A DNA stretch of 64,000 nt from SIG480 sp045539475 (GTDB lineage: Bacteria > Bacillota > Clostridia > Oscillospirales > JAAYXM01), in NCBI GenBank assembly GCA_045539475.1, contig JAZQFJ010000034.1:1-64000 (forward strand), written 5' to 3'. The notes under the pieces are model-generated. The model saw only the letters and a program-made list of their open reading frames with translations, made no database searches and had not been told where the DNA came from. The position numbers and the translations under genes were made by a program. How positions within the stretch are numbered: the first letter of the stretch is position 1; the number at the start of each line of letters is the position of its first letter. Positions 50,772-60,580 of the stretch are shown here, piece after piece.

Positions 50772-51647
50772 ATGAAACAGGTTAGCAAAGGTTTTTATAC
50801 TGCTATGGGCACTCCGCTTAACGCAGACGGAACGGTTTGTGAAAAGGGCCTTCGTGCTCATATAGAAAACCAGATTGAAAACGGCGCGGCGGGCGTGTTT
50901 ATAATGGGAACAATGGGCTGCCAGCCGGCAATTAAAACAAGTGAATATGCTAAAATTGCCCGCATCGCATCCGATACGGTTAAGGGCAGATGCTCTCTTC
51001 TTATCGGCGCTATGGATAATTCTATTGCACGTGTACTTGACCGAATAGAGGCTCTTCGCGGTTGTGACCTGACGGGCGTTGTGCTCACAACTCCGTTTTT
51101 CTTCCCGTGTGAGGGAGAGCTTCTTGTAAACTTCTTTACGCAGATTGCAGATAAGTCGGAATTTCCGATATACCTCTACAATCAGCCGTCTGTCACAAAC
51201 AATATGATAACGAATGCAGACCTTGCTGTTCTTGCAAAGCATCCGAATATCAAGGGAATAAAGACTGCGGATATATCACATGTGAGATACATAAAGGCAA
51301 ACCTTCCGGATTTTGAGGTGCTTTACAGTCATTCGGATTTGTATGCGTCTGCGGCAGCGCTCGGCGTGGATAAGTTCCTTGAAGGTATGTTCTGCGCGAC
51401 GCCGAAGAACGCAAAAATTGTTGCAGATGCTTTTATCGCAGGCGATGTAAAGGCTGCAAACGAAGCACTGCAGAAAATACTTAAGCTTCGTGATTTTTAT
51501 ATCACGGCAGGCATCAACCCGTGCCTTACAAAGAGCCTTAACCTTCTCGGAATAGAAGGGAACTGCAATCTTGACTTTGAACCGGAAATTTCGGAGGTGG
51601 CCGGCAAAAAGGTTGAAGAGATAATGCGCGAAATAGGCGAAATATAA
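50772..51647 (+). CDS. DapA-family (dihydrodipicolinate synthase/NanA-like) aldolase
   Basis: The 291-residue TIM-barrel protein belongs to the DHDPS/N-acetylneuraminate-lyase/KDG-aldolase family. The Schiff-base Lys is residue 164 (NIKGIKTAD) and the catalytic Tyr is 136 in YLYNQPS, so it should be active. The GTMGCQP segment replaces the usual GTTGE carboxylate-binding motif. It is the first gene behind the GntR-controlled promoter, ahead of a secreted protein and a lyase. A pyruvate-releasing aldolase for a 2-keto-3-deoxy sugar acid is the most likely role; lysine synthesis is unlikely from the context. Confidence 0.85.
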   Translation: MKQVSKGFYTAMGTPLNADGTVCEKGLRAHIENQIENGAAGVFIMGTMGCQPAIKTSEYAKIARIASDTVKGRCSLLIGAMDNSIARVLDRIEALRGCDLTGVVLTTPFFFPCEGELLVNFFTQIADKSEFPIYLYNQPSVTNNMITNADLAVLAKHPNIKGIKTADISHVRYIKANLPDFEVLYSHSDLYASAAALGVDKFLEGMFCATPKNAKIVADAFIAGDVKAANEALQKILKLRDFYITAGINPCLTKSLNLLGIEGNCNLDFEPEISEVAGKKVEEIMREIGEI

Positions 51648-51713
51648 AAGAAACTTTCCGAAAAGGAAATTTACATATATAAATTCATTTTATATTTTTG
51701 GAGGAGATTGACA

Positions 51714-53789
51714 ATGAAGAAAAAAATATTATCTCTCGCAATAGCAATATGTATGGTAGCAACACTGCTGCCGAGCATGGTACTCACCGCCGGTGCAGAA
51801 GATACAACCACTACAGCTTCTTTAACAGGTACGGAGTACAGACTTCTCTATACCTTCAACACCAATGTTGATGGATATACTGATGGAACTGAACACACCG
51901 ACGAAAATCCGATTGACGACGCTATCGGCTTTGAGGATACAAAAGGAATGTGGTCAGGGTTTGCGGAGGCAGATAGCAACTTCCAGCCTCAAATCAAGGG
52001 CGGAGGCTTGTACATTCCTACCAAAAAAAACACTACGTGGTATGCTTTGAAAATCAGAGTTCCTATTACAAATTATTATACAGTGACCTTTGTTAAATAT
52101 GAGCAAAAAAATACCAATACAACCTACGGCGTGGGAAATGTATATTTTCTCAAAGAAACCGATGCGTATAAAACGCTTGATAACACAAATATAGCAGATG
52201 CACTTGAGACCGGGGATAAGCTTTTTGAGAGTGTTAATTACGTTGGAAATACTACAGCAACATATGCATTGGGCGGAACAAAATATAATCAATATCTTGA
52301 AGCCGGAGAATATATTGTCATATTTAATGCAACAAATCCTAATGAAGCAGCAGCTGAGGGTGCAGAGGATGCATATCGCCAGTCACCTGCATATATAGTC
52401 CTTTCAACTGCAAATGCCGCAAACACAAAGGCTACTTTGACAAAAGATACTAAAATATATACCGGTACGGTTACTCTTGACAAAGTCGAGCTTGAGATTG
52501 GCGGAGAACAGGCTCATGCGACAACTGCTGTTTACTCCGTCGCCGATGGGTATTCCGGAGTAAGAAGCTTCGCACACAACAAAACACTCGTTACAACCGG
52601 TATCACCTTCAAAAGTTCCAAGGAAAGCGTCGCTACAGTTGACTCTGATGGGAATATAACTGCGGTAGGACCGGGAACTACTGAAATTACCGCAATACTT
52701 ACTGATGGCACATACGGCAGCACAATTCCTGCAACGCTTACTGTTACAGCTCCGGAAGAAGATCAGCAGTTTGCTGAAGAATTCGGAGAGGGTACATATG
52801 AAACAGACAGCACACCGGCGTTTATTGCTCCGACAGAGGGAAAAGCAACCACAACGGTAAATACATACACAGCCGTTATCGGAGGAACAAACAGCACTGT
52901 AACTAAGCATACCGTTAACCTTGGTGAAGAGTTCTCAATAACAGCAGACGAAAAGGATTCTGACGGAAACGTATTCCGTTACTGGGCATTAGGACTTTTT
53001 GAAAACAAAAAGGTTCTCACAAGAGAAAGAACCCTCAAATTTATGCCGACTGTTGAGAGCAAGCACGTAATCGCTGTCTACGAACCGGAAAACGGCGAAA
53101 CGGTTACCGGTGAAAGCTTCTACAACGCAAACGGTCAGCTTCTCACAGATGTTAAGATAACTGATAATAAAATGCCGCCGCTTCCGTCAATGACGGGATA
53201 TGGAACTGCTTCTGCTTGGGTGCAGTATGGCACAGACGAAGAGTTTGCTGAAGGCGCAGACGCTCCGACAGAGAATAAGATGTTCGTTGCAAAGTATGCC
53301 GAGCCGACAACGACTTATGCAATTAATGTTGTAAATGGAACCAAAACCGGAAACGTCAGCTACACTTACGGCGAAGAAGTAACCTGCACGGCAACCGTTC
53401 CGGACGGCAAAGTTTTCAAGTGCTGGACAAAGACCGTGGGAGATGTAACCCGCATTATAAGCCTTGATTCGACATACACCTTCAACGTATGGGAAAAATG
53501 CACGCTTACGGCTGTGTTTGCTGATAAAACGCCGGTATTCACCGGAGATAAATTCAGCATCATTCTCAGAGAAATGACAGAAAAAGTCGGTGACAACACT
53601 GCATATATGGCAGAGTTTGTAGGTCTTGGCGATGCAGTTGAAAAGGGAATTCAGTTTGGAACAAAGCGCGTTGCAATGACAACGGATGCAGCACAGTTTA
53701 CGGCTGTAAATGATATTAATGGTGTTGTTGACGCAAATGTTAAAGGCTACGCAATTCTTCCTGATGGCACGGTAATTTACGATAAATAA
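51714..53789 (+). CDS. secreted modular protein with Big_2 and InlB-like repeats
   Basis: The 691-residue protein starts at the ATG 9 bases after GGAGG; a TTG two codons upstream is less likely. The signal peptide ends near residue 28 (AGA). It has an N-terminal beta-sandwich (about 35-245), a Big_2 Ig domain (about 250-345, with SKESVATVDSDGNITAVG), InlB-like segments (FRYWALGLF and FKCWTKTVGD types) and a C-terminal domain of about 80 residues shared with the protein at 24266 (MAEFVGL, VEKGIQFG, ending in TVIYDK). No catalytic motif or wall anchor is seen. It lies directly before the second lyase, as a possible binding partner. Confidence 0.75.
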   Translation: MKKKILSLAIAICMVATLLPSMVLTAGAEDTTTTASLTGTEYRLLYTFNTNVDGYTDGTEHTDENPIDDAIGFEDTKGMWSGFAEADSNFQPQIKGGGLYIPTKKNTTWYALKIRVPITNYYTVTFVKYEQKNTNTTYGVGNVYFLKETDAYKTLDNTNIADALETGDKLFESVNYVGNTTATYALGGTKYNQYLEAGEYIVIFNATNPNEAAAEGAEDAYRQSPAYIVLSTANAANTKATLTKDTKIYTGTVTLDKVELEIGGEQAHATTAVYSVADGYSGVRSFAHNKTLVTTGITFKSSKESVATVDSDGNITAVGPGTTEITAILTDGTYGSTIPATLTVTAPEEDQQFAEEFGEGTYETDSTPAFIAPTEGKATTTVNTYTAVIGGTNSTVTKHTVNLGEEFSITADEKDSDGNVFRYWALGLFENKKVLTRERTLKFMPTVESKHVIAVYEPENGETVTGESFYNANGQLLTDVKITDNKMPPLPSMTGYGTASAWVQYGTDEEFAEGADAPTENKMFVAKYAEPTTTYAINVVNGTKTGNVSYTYGEEVTCTATVPDGKVFKCWTKTVGDVTRIISLDSTYTFNVWEKCTLTAVFADKTPVFTGDKFSIILREMTEKVGDNTAYMAEFVGLGDAVEKGIQFGTKRVAMTTDAAQFTAVNDINGVVDANVKGYAILPDGTVIYDK

Positions 53790-53799
53790 CATTCCTTAC

Positions 53800-53829
53800 G
53801 AAGGGCAAGGGCAGATGCCCTTGTCCTTC
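53800..53829 (+). other. intercistronic stem-loop without T run
   Basis: A 14-bp stem (GAAGGGCAAGGGCA paired with TGCCCTTGTCCTTC, one G-T) with a two-base loop stands between the secreted-protein and lyase genes. It lacks a T tract. Confidence 0.65.
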
Positions 53830-53854
53830 ACGACTAAAAAACAGGAGAAAAACT

Positions 53855-56800
53855 ATGAATAAACGTCTCATTTCATTTATTCTATCAATATGTATGCTAC
53901 TGTCGCTGCTTCCGGCAGGCACGCTTTTCGCCGGAGCAGAAGATGAGAGTTATATATACGAACTAAGCTATGCAAAGCATTATTCAATAAACCCTGCTGC
54001 TTATGATGCTACTGCTGATAAAGCAAAAATAAAGTCATTGACATTTGAAGACGATACAATAGCTGCATATAAAGCAGATAGTAATGTTTATAATGCGTTA
54101 ATAAGAAAAACACCCCGGTTTGACATATATCTGCAGACAACTCCGTCCGAGAGCGTTGGCTCATGGATTGCTCTGGATATAGAGCTCGAGAAGGATGGTC
54201 TTTACACTTCAAAATATGAGCCGTACAACCAAGGCGGTGCAGGTATGGTTGGCGATGTTTATCTGCTTCCTTACAGCACAAATTTATCAGATATAACATC
54301 CGCAATTTCAACAGGAACTAAAATCGCCTCCGGCGTGGATTATTCCGTAAAATCATCCGCGCAAACAAAAACGCAGCTTTATCTCGAAAAAGGAAAACAT
54401 ACTTTACTTATTTACTGCACGGGCAGCGGCAGTAAAACAGACGGTACAAAAACTCGTTTTTATATGTCGTTCAAGCAGTTCTCGCTTGAATGGAACGGAA
54501 TGCCGAGCACTAAAAACTCACTTGTGCCGGAGAAGGCACGCATAACAGCAGGAGAAACAACTGCCCTAACGGTTACGGACAGCAACGGCAAGGAGCTTTC
54601 TGTCTCAGAAATAAAAGAAATGAGCTCATCTGATGAGGAAATAGCAACAGTTGATGCGGCTTCAATGACTGTAACCGCAGGCAGCAAGACCGGCAACGCA
54701 AAAATATCCGCAAAGCTTGTTGCAGACGGAAATGAATGTGAAGCTGTTGGTTCGGTACGCGTTATAAACGAGAAAAATTCCGGAGCATCGGTTAAGGCAA
54801 CTCTTGACGAAAGGCTCTCAACATGGGTAAACCCCGGATATTACAGAGATCCTAATCCGTATTACGATACAGCGACAACGGATAAGAATAGGCTGGCAAA
54901 TGCAAAAAATGACATCGCCGGCTTTGAAACAGGTGATGGGATTACCGCCGAGTATACAGATGGCTGGAGCTGGTACGGCGACAGCGTGAAGAAGCACGAC
55001 TGCAAGGCGTTTTTACAGGGCAACGGAGACTATCTGCGCTTTGATATGGGGCTTGACGATTGGTGTGCGTTTAAAATCAATGTGCCGGCAGCGGGTCGTT
55101 ACCGTACGGTTTTAAATCACAGCGCCGCGGCTCCGTGTGCAAACGGTACGGTGTATCTTATCCCTGTTCCGGGTGACGGAGAAAAGGTAGAGGATTATCT
55201 TACCGATGCATATAAAGTGGGGGGCTTTGAGAATTACGATCCGGATATTGCATCGGCAGTCAATGAGGGTGCTTACAGAACTGATGTTCTGGACTATGCC
55301 TATGCTGACTATGCCGGAGAGCATCTTATTGTATTTGTAAAAACAGAAGCCCCGGGTCCGAAAAGTAGATACATATATGTGAATGATATATCATTCAGCG
55401 GAGCAAGTCCCGTCATTTCCATCGTCACTGAAAGTGACCGCGCAATAAATATCGGCGATACTTTTACATTTGATAAGAGTATTATATCGTGGGAGGCTGA
55501 GCTTTCTGACTACACGGAGAATTCAGTTATGAGTTTTGAAAGCCTCACGGAAGATGTTCTAACTGTTTCTGAGGACGGAACGGTTACTGCAGTGGGAAAC
55601 GGCACCGGTAGAATCAAGGTTACCGTAACATATGCAGGAACAGAATTTTCTGATATTTATCAGGTTATAGTAGGCTCCGGAAAAACACGTCGCAGCTTTT
55701 ATTCCGAAGAAATGATAAACAATGCTGTAAGCAACTTCAAGCGCTTTGACTGGGCAAAAAAAGAGCGGGATGATGTTGTTGAAGAGGCGGATAAGCTTCT
55801 TCTTAACGGGATAGATACGTTGTATAACCTTATAACCTCTCAGGAGCTTCCGCGTTCAAACACGGTGGCGTTCCGAAAAAATGATACAGGGCAGTATACC
55901 TGTGTTTATTGCGACGCTCAGCTTAATAAGCTCGGTCACGGAACAACACAGCCGTTTATAATGGATATTTTTGCACGTCCGTGGAAAATTCAGTGTCCTG
56001 AGTGCAAGCGTCTTTTCCCATCGAATGATTTTGGAAGCTTTTATGAGCTCGGAATTTCCTCGAACGGAAACTGGAGCTATATGCAGGCACTGCAGAAGCA
56101 CCATGAAAAGTTTGTCTGTGCAAGCGGCTCTTCCTGCGAATGTATTGCGCCGCAGGAAGGACGCGGAAGTGATGAGTGGAACAGATACTATGGTTACGGA
56201 AAGGGATATCTGAAAAACGAGTATTACAGTGAAGTAGGAACTTCGCTCGGTGTTGCACCGGAAGAAGTTGATCGCTGGGCGGTGGATGACGGCTGGGGGT
56301 ATGAATATGAATATACTCTTGCAACGGGCACCGTAGAAAAGCGATGCGAGCCATTCATTGCATTTTATAATTACCGTCTGTGGCAAAAGTACATAAAGGA
56401 TGCAATTGAAAATCTTTCGTTTGCATATCTTTATACCGGTGAAGAAAAATACGGCAGAGCAGGCGCTGTTATGCTCGACAGAATTGCCGATGTGTTCCCT
56501 GAGTTTGACACAACGGAGTGCGGTGCCCAAACTAAATTTGCCGTAGGTGACGGAAACTCAAGCTATCTTGTACCGAATTCCCAGACAGGTAAGAATGATA
56601 CTGTGTATAAAAGCCAGGGGAAAATACTCGGTAGACTTCATGATGCAACTCTTGCACAATCTATAGTGGTTACATATGATGCGCTTTTTCCGATATTCGA
56701 GGATGAGTGGGTTATAGATTATCTTGCGGAGAAGGCGCGCCTCTACGACATGGAAAATAAGAAGGATTCTGCGGCAAAAATACGCTCAAATATCGAAAAC

Positions 56801-59800
56801 AATTATTTCCGAGAGATATTCGATGCTATATGCGAATGGAGAATAAGCGCAAACTTCGGCGTTACGGAAAAGCTGTTGGTAGAGATGGCAATAGTGCTTG
56901 ATACATTGCCGGAAACTGAGGACTGGATAAACTTCATGTTTAAAACCGGCGGACACAAAAGCACCCAGGGCAGAGTGGATAACTACGGTTTTGCTTATGA
57001 CGGAGGAAATGCCGGAATTCAGATTATGAACAAGGTTGATCGTGACGGACAAGGATACGAGGCGGCGCTGGCATACAATATTTCTATGGCAACAAATGTT
57101 TCGTCAATATGTGAGTCCCTCGGGAATTACTACAGAGTGTCGGAGCTTGAGCTTGCAGACGATTCAAACATTCTTGAAAATCCGAAATTCCGCAGAATAA
57201 TGGCCGCTCCGCTTGATATAATCCTTTGTTCAAACACGGCACCAAATGTCGGCGACCACGAAACCTATGGAAAAGCATATACAGGACTTACCCTTCCGTT
57301 ACTTCTCCGTATGTACACATTCTTTGAGGATGAGCCGGAACGTCGGGAAATAGTTGCAAAGCTTATATATCAGACTAACGGAAAGAAAACAGACGGGTTG
57401 TATACAAGCATATTTGATGCTGAACCGGAAGAAATTGTGTCTGACATAGATGAATTGTCCAAAAACGGATTTGATATTGTCCTTCCAAGCAGAGACTTAA
57501 CAGGCTACGGACTCGCTGTTCTCCGCGGCGGTGACTGGATAAATTCAGCGGATAAAGTAACAAACGTAAATAACCAGTATGATTATTATTTGTGGTATGG
57601 TGATAACAAAACAAGCTCCCATTATCACTTTGATAAGCTCTCACTCGGATTCCATGCATACGGTTTGCCTGTAGGCGATGATATCGGTGAGCCGGTGAAC
57701 AAAACAAACGGTGATCCATACAGATTTGAAGTTGCCAAGCACACGGTTTCCCATAACACAGTAATGGTAAATGATGCATCGCAAGGCGCATGGCAGTATG
57801 GAAACCCACGTCATTTTGATTCTGCAGAAATGGTGCAGCTTACTGACGTAGAAGCTCCTGAGGTTTATTCTGCGCAGGGAGTTGAAGAATACCGCAGAAC
57901 ACTCGTGAGTGTAAAGGTAGATGAGAGCATTGCATATGCTGTTGACTTTTTCCATGTAAAAGGCGGTAATGACCATCTGTATTCATTCCACGCTCTCGGT
58001 CGGGAAGCTGAATTGAGTGACAATCTTGAATTTGTAAAGCAATCAGATTCAGAGACAGGTGAATACATCGGTTCATACCAAGGTGTAGATAAACTTTGGG
58101 GAGGCAGCAACCAAAACGGCGATGCGGATGGTCATGGCACATATAGCTGGTTTGGCGAAGTTGACAGAGTAAATTCTCCTGAAAACGCAGATGTGTTCAG
58201 TATGGATTGGAAAATAGACGATCATTGGAAGGTTCTTACTCCACAACAAAAGAATTTGCATGTGCGCTTGACGATGATTAACAGCAGTCCGTTATCGGAA
58301 ATTACTGCAACATCGCTTATTCCTCCACAAGTAAAAGGAGCAATGGATAAAACTCGTTATCTTTTTGCGCGTCGTACATCTCAGGACGGTGCTGCGCTTG
58401 ATACACTCTTTACTGCTGTTGTAGAGCCGTATAAAAACGAACGCTATATTACGGATATCGAACAGGTAACTGTTGAAAGAGCAGACGGAACCCCTGTTTC
58501 AAACGACGAAGTAAAGGCTGTTAAGGTTACGCTTGCAGAAAGCGGTCGTGAGGATTATATTGTATACGCGAAAGATAATTCTGTAGAATATAAAGTTTAT
58601 TATAGTACCGAAGACGGAGATAAGAACTTCGTATTTTGCGGATTTGTCGGCGTTGTTTCTGTGAATCGCGGAGAAATAATTTACACTTATATAAATGACG
58701 GCACCGCGATAGCAGACAAAAAAGAACTTGTTTCCGAATATGCCGGAAGCGTGTCAGGATTTCAAACTGACAACTCAACCGATAATTTTGTTGATGTTGA
58801 ATTTATCTCCCGTCCGGAAGAGATTTCGTCTCTTGTCGGCAGATATATCTATATCAACAACAATTCGGATGCAAACGGAGCTTATCGCATAGAGTCTGTA
58901 TCTGAGATTGACAATGGTATTCGCCTCAACATCGGGGACACAACGCTTATAACCGGTTATAAAGATGTTTATGATTTCAAAAAGGGATACGACTATAATG
59001 TATCCGCTACAAATGAGTTCATTATTCCTATGAGTTATGAGATGGATAATTCTCCAGAATTCACTCCGCTTTCGGATAATATAACAACCTCGGCAGGAAG
59101 CTCAATAAGCGTACCGTTGAATGCAACAAGCGAGGTTGGTGAAGCAATAGCTTATAAGGCAGTGCAGCTTCCTCGCGGCGCAAGTCTCGACACAGAAACG
59201 GGTGAGATTAAATGGAAGCCGGATTCTTCTCAGGTTGGTAACAATGTAGTTATAGTAAAGGCTATTGATGAGATGGGACGTGAGGATAGCATAAGCTTCA
59301 ATATAACCGTTTACGGTGCGACAACCGGAAAGCCATCTGATACAACGACCGAAACACCATCCGCGGGAAATGAAGGATCCTCCGGCGGCGGAGGTGGAGG
59401 AGGTGCCGCACCGGACAACGCTCAAACCGATGAAGAGAGTGGTGCTTCTGGTGATACGCAGGATACGAGCAACCAAATGAACACGGAAAACGCACCCGAC
59501 GCGTCGGGTGAAACGGATATCATCCGTTTCACAGACCTTTCTAACTATGCGTGGGCAGCTGATGCGATAAACTCCCTCGCCGATGACGGGGTAATAAAGG
59601 GAACAAGTGCAACTACCTTTTCTCCTGCCGCAAACATCACCCGTGCAGACTTTGCAGTGCTCCTTGTTCGTGCGTTCCGCTTAAGCTCGGATGATACGGA
59701 AAATTTTGATGATGTAATGGTGAATGATTATTATGCATCCGAGCTTGCGATAGCGCGAAATACAGGAATTGTTAACGGTATTGGTGATAACTGTTATGCT

Positions 59801-60061
59801 CCGGGAGATACGATAACCCGCCAGGATATGATGGTAATTGTATATCGTGCACTGCAGAAACTCAATGTAGGGTTCGGCGAGAACATTGAACCGCAATACC
59901 GAGACTTTGCCACTGTTGCGGATTATGCAAAAGATGCCGTATCCGCACTCATCGGTACAGGTCTTGTAAACGGAAAGAGTGGGTGTATCGCACCAAACGA
60001 CTACACAACCCGTGCAGAGGTTGCGGTACTCATAAAGAGAATAATTGATTATACGAAGTAA
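53855..60061 (+). CDS. second SLH-anchored heparinase II/III-like polysaccharide lyase
   Basis: The 2,068-residue protein is a paralog of the lyase at 10349 with a shorter N-terminus. After the signal peptide (to about residue 27) come two beta-sandwich modules (about 30-220 and 315-515), each followed by a Big_2 domain. The heparinase II/III-like region (about 612-1720) has paired CxxC motifs at Cys683/686 and Cys714/717, and the conserved SSHYHFDKLS and SHNTVMVN segments. A cadherin-like domain, a Gly-rich linker and three SLH domains (from 1891) follow. It should cut a uronate polysaccharide at the cell surface by beta-elimination. The substrate may differ from that of the paralog because the binding modules differ. 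Confidence 0.87.
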   Translation: MNKRLISFILSICMLLSLLPAGTLFAGAEDESYIYELSYAKHYSINPAAYDATADKAKIKSLTFEDDTIAAYKADSNVYNALIRKTPRFDIYLQTTPSESVGSWIALDIELEKDGLYTSKYEPYNQGGAGMVGDVYLLPYSTNLSDITSAISTGTKIASGVDYSVKSSAQTKTQLYLEKGKHTLLIYCTGSGSKTDGTKTRFYMSFKQFSLEWNGMPSTKNSLVPEKARITAGETTALTVTDSNGKELSVSEIKEMSSSDEEIATVDAASMTVTAGSKTGNAKISAKLVADGNECEAVGSVRVINEKNSGASVKATLDERLSTWVNPGYYRDPNPYYDTATTDKNRLANAKNDIAGFETGDGITAEYTDGWSWYGDSVKKHDCKAFLQGNGDYLRFDMGLDDWCAFKINVPAAGRYRTVLNHSAAAPCANGTVYLIPVPGDGEKVEDYLTDAYKVGGFENYDPDIASAVNEGAYRTDVLDYAYADYAGEHLIVFVKTEAPGPKSRYIYVNDISFSGASPVISIVTESDRAINIGDTFTFDKSIISWEAELSDYTENSVMSFESLTEDVLTVSEDGTVTAVGNGTGRIKVTVTYAGTEFSDIYQVIVGSGKTRRSFYSEEMINNAVSNFKRFDWAKKERDDVVEEADKLLLNGIDTLYNLITSQELPRSNTVAFRKNDTGQYTCVYCDAQLNKLGHGTTQPFIMDIFARPWKIQCPECKRLFPSNDFGSFYELGISSNGNWSYMQALQKHHEKFVCASGSSCECIAPQEGRGSDEWNRYYGYGKGYLKNEYYSEVGTSLGVAPEEVDRWAVDDGWGYEYEYTLATGTVEKRCEPFIAFYNYRLWQKYIKDAIENLSFAYLYTGEEKYGRAGAVMLDRIADVFPEFDTTECGAQTKFAVGDGNSSYLVPNSQTGKNDTVYKSQGKILGRLHDATLAQSIVVTYDALFPIFEDEWVIDYLAEKARLYDMENKKDSAAKIRSNIENNYFREIFDAICEWRISANFGVTEKLLVEMAIVLDTLPETEDWINFMFKTGGHKSTQGRVDNYGFAYDGGNAGIQIMNKVDRDGQGYEAALAYNISMATNVSSICESLGNYYRVSELELADDSNILENPKFRRIMAAPLDIILCSNTAPNVGDHETYGKAYTGLTLPLLLRMYTFFEDEPERREIVAKLIYQTNGKKTDGLYTSIFDAEPEEIVSDIDELSKNGFDIVLPSRDLTGYGLAVLRGGDWINSADKVTNVNNQYDYYLWYGDNKTSSHYHFDKLSLGFHAYGLPVGDDIGEPVNKTNGDPYRFEVAKHTVSHNTVMVNDASQGAWQYGNPRHFDSAEMVQLTDVEAPEVYSAQGVEEYRRTLVSVKVDESIAYAVDFFHVKGGNDHLYSFHALGREAELSDNLEFVKQSDSETGEYIGSYQGVDKLWGGSNQNGDADGHGTYSWFGEVDRVNSPENADVFSMDWKIDDHWKVLTPQQKNLHVRLTMINSSPLSEITATSLIPPQVKGAMDKTRYLFARRTSQDGAALDTLFTAVVEPYKNERYITDIEQVTVERADGTPVSNDEVKAVKVTLAESGREDYIVYAKDNSVEYKVYYSTEDGDKNFVFCGFVGVVSVNRGEIIYTYINDGTAIADKKELVSEYAGSVSGFQTDNSTDNFVDVEFISRPEEISSLVGRYIYINNNSDANGAYRIESVSEIDNGIRLNIGDTTLITGYKDVYDFKKGYDYNVSATNEFIIPMSYEMDNSPEFTPLSDNITTSAGSSISVPLNATSEVGEAIAYKAVQLPRGASLDTETGEIKWKPDSSQVGNNVVIVKAIDEMGREDSISFNITVYGATTGKPSDTTTETPSAGNEGSSGGGGGGGAAPDNAQTDEESGASGDTQDTSNQMNTENAPDASGETDIIRFTDLSNYAWAADAINSLADDGVIKGTSATTFSPAANITRADFAVLLVRAFRLSSDDTENFDDVMVNDYYASELAIARNTGIVNGIGDNCYAPGDTITRQDMMVIVYRALQKLNVGFGENIEPQYRDFATVADYAKDAVSALIGTGLVNGKSGCIAPNDYTTRAEVAVLIKRIIDYTK

Positions 60062-60072
60062 GTTCAGACGAC

Positions 60073-60094
60073 GTGGGAGGGGAAGCCCTCCCAC
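60073..60094 (+). other. intercistronic stem-loop without T run
   Basis: GTGGGAGGG pairs with CCCTCCCAC around a four-base loop just after the lyase stop, 19 bases before the next gene. It lacks a T tract. Confidence 0.65.
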
Positions 60095-60112
60095 ACAAAA
60101 GAGGAATAACTA

Positions 60113-60577
60113 ATGATTACGGACAACATAAAAAACAGCGCAAGGTATTTCGGTTTGCACAAAGACTTGCAAACAGTTTTTGAAATATTTCGCGAGCTTC
60201 TTGATGCCGCACCAAATCGAATTGAAGTTGAAAAAAACGGCATACGTTGCAATGGCTGGCGTGCTGTTTGCTCAGATTTTGAAACAGACGGTAGCCCCAA
60301 GGTGCTGGAAGCACACGAAAATGACATTGATGTTCATATGGTCTTGCACGGCGAAGAGGCAATGGCATTTGAACAGGCAGAAAATCTTGAGCCTATCTGT
60401 GAATATAACCCCGAAAAGGACTATATTCTTCTCAAGGGTGCATCGAACAAAGTTATTTTGCGTCCGGGAGATTTTATGATTCTTTATCCGGGAGAGGCGC
60501 ATCGCGCTGCATTAGATGCCGGTAATGGCGGTGAGGTTTTTCGTTGTAATGTCAGAATAAGAATAAAAGGTGAATGA
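60113..60577 (+). CDS. YhcH/YjgK/YiaL-family protein
   Basis: This 154-residue DUF386/cupin-like protein shows DIDVHMVLHGEE, a central EYNPEKDYILLKG and the PGDFMILYPGEAHRAALD motif with metal-binding His/Glu residues. Family members include NanQ (sialic-acid anomerase) and proteins in uronate and sialate loci. It would act on the ring form of an acidic monosaccharide in the cytoplasm. It follows the lyase and precedes an unknown gene by 3 bases, so it supports acidic-sugar catabolism here. Confidence 0.87.
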   Translation: MITDNIKNSARYFGLHKDLQTVFEIFRELLDAAPNRIEVEKNGIRCNGWRAVCSDFETDGSPKVLEAHENDIDVHMVLHGEEAMAFEQAENLEPICEYNPEKDYILLKGASNKVILRPGDFMILYPGEAHRAALDAGNGGEVFRCNVRIRIKGE

Positions 60578-60580
60578 GTA

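Noticed and set aside
50772..51647. Lysine-pathway dapA
   Set aside because: The family motif is varied and the gene is GntR-controlled with glycan genes, not with other lysine genes; a sugar-acid aldolase is more likely.
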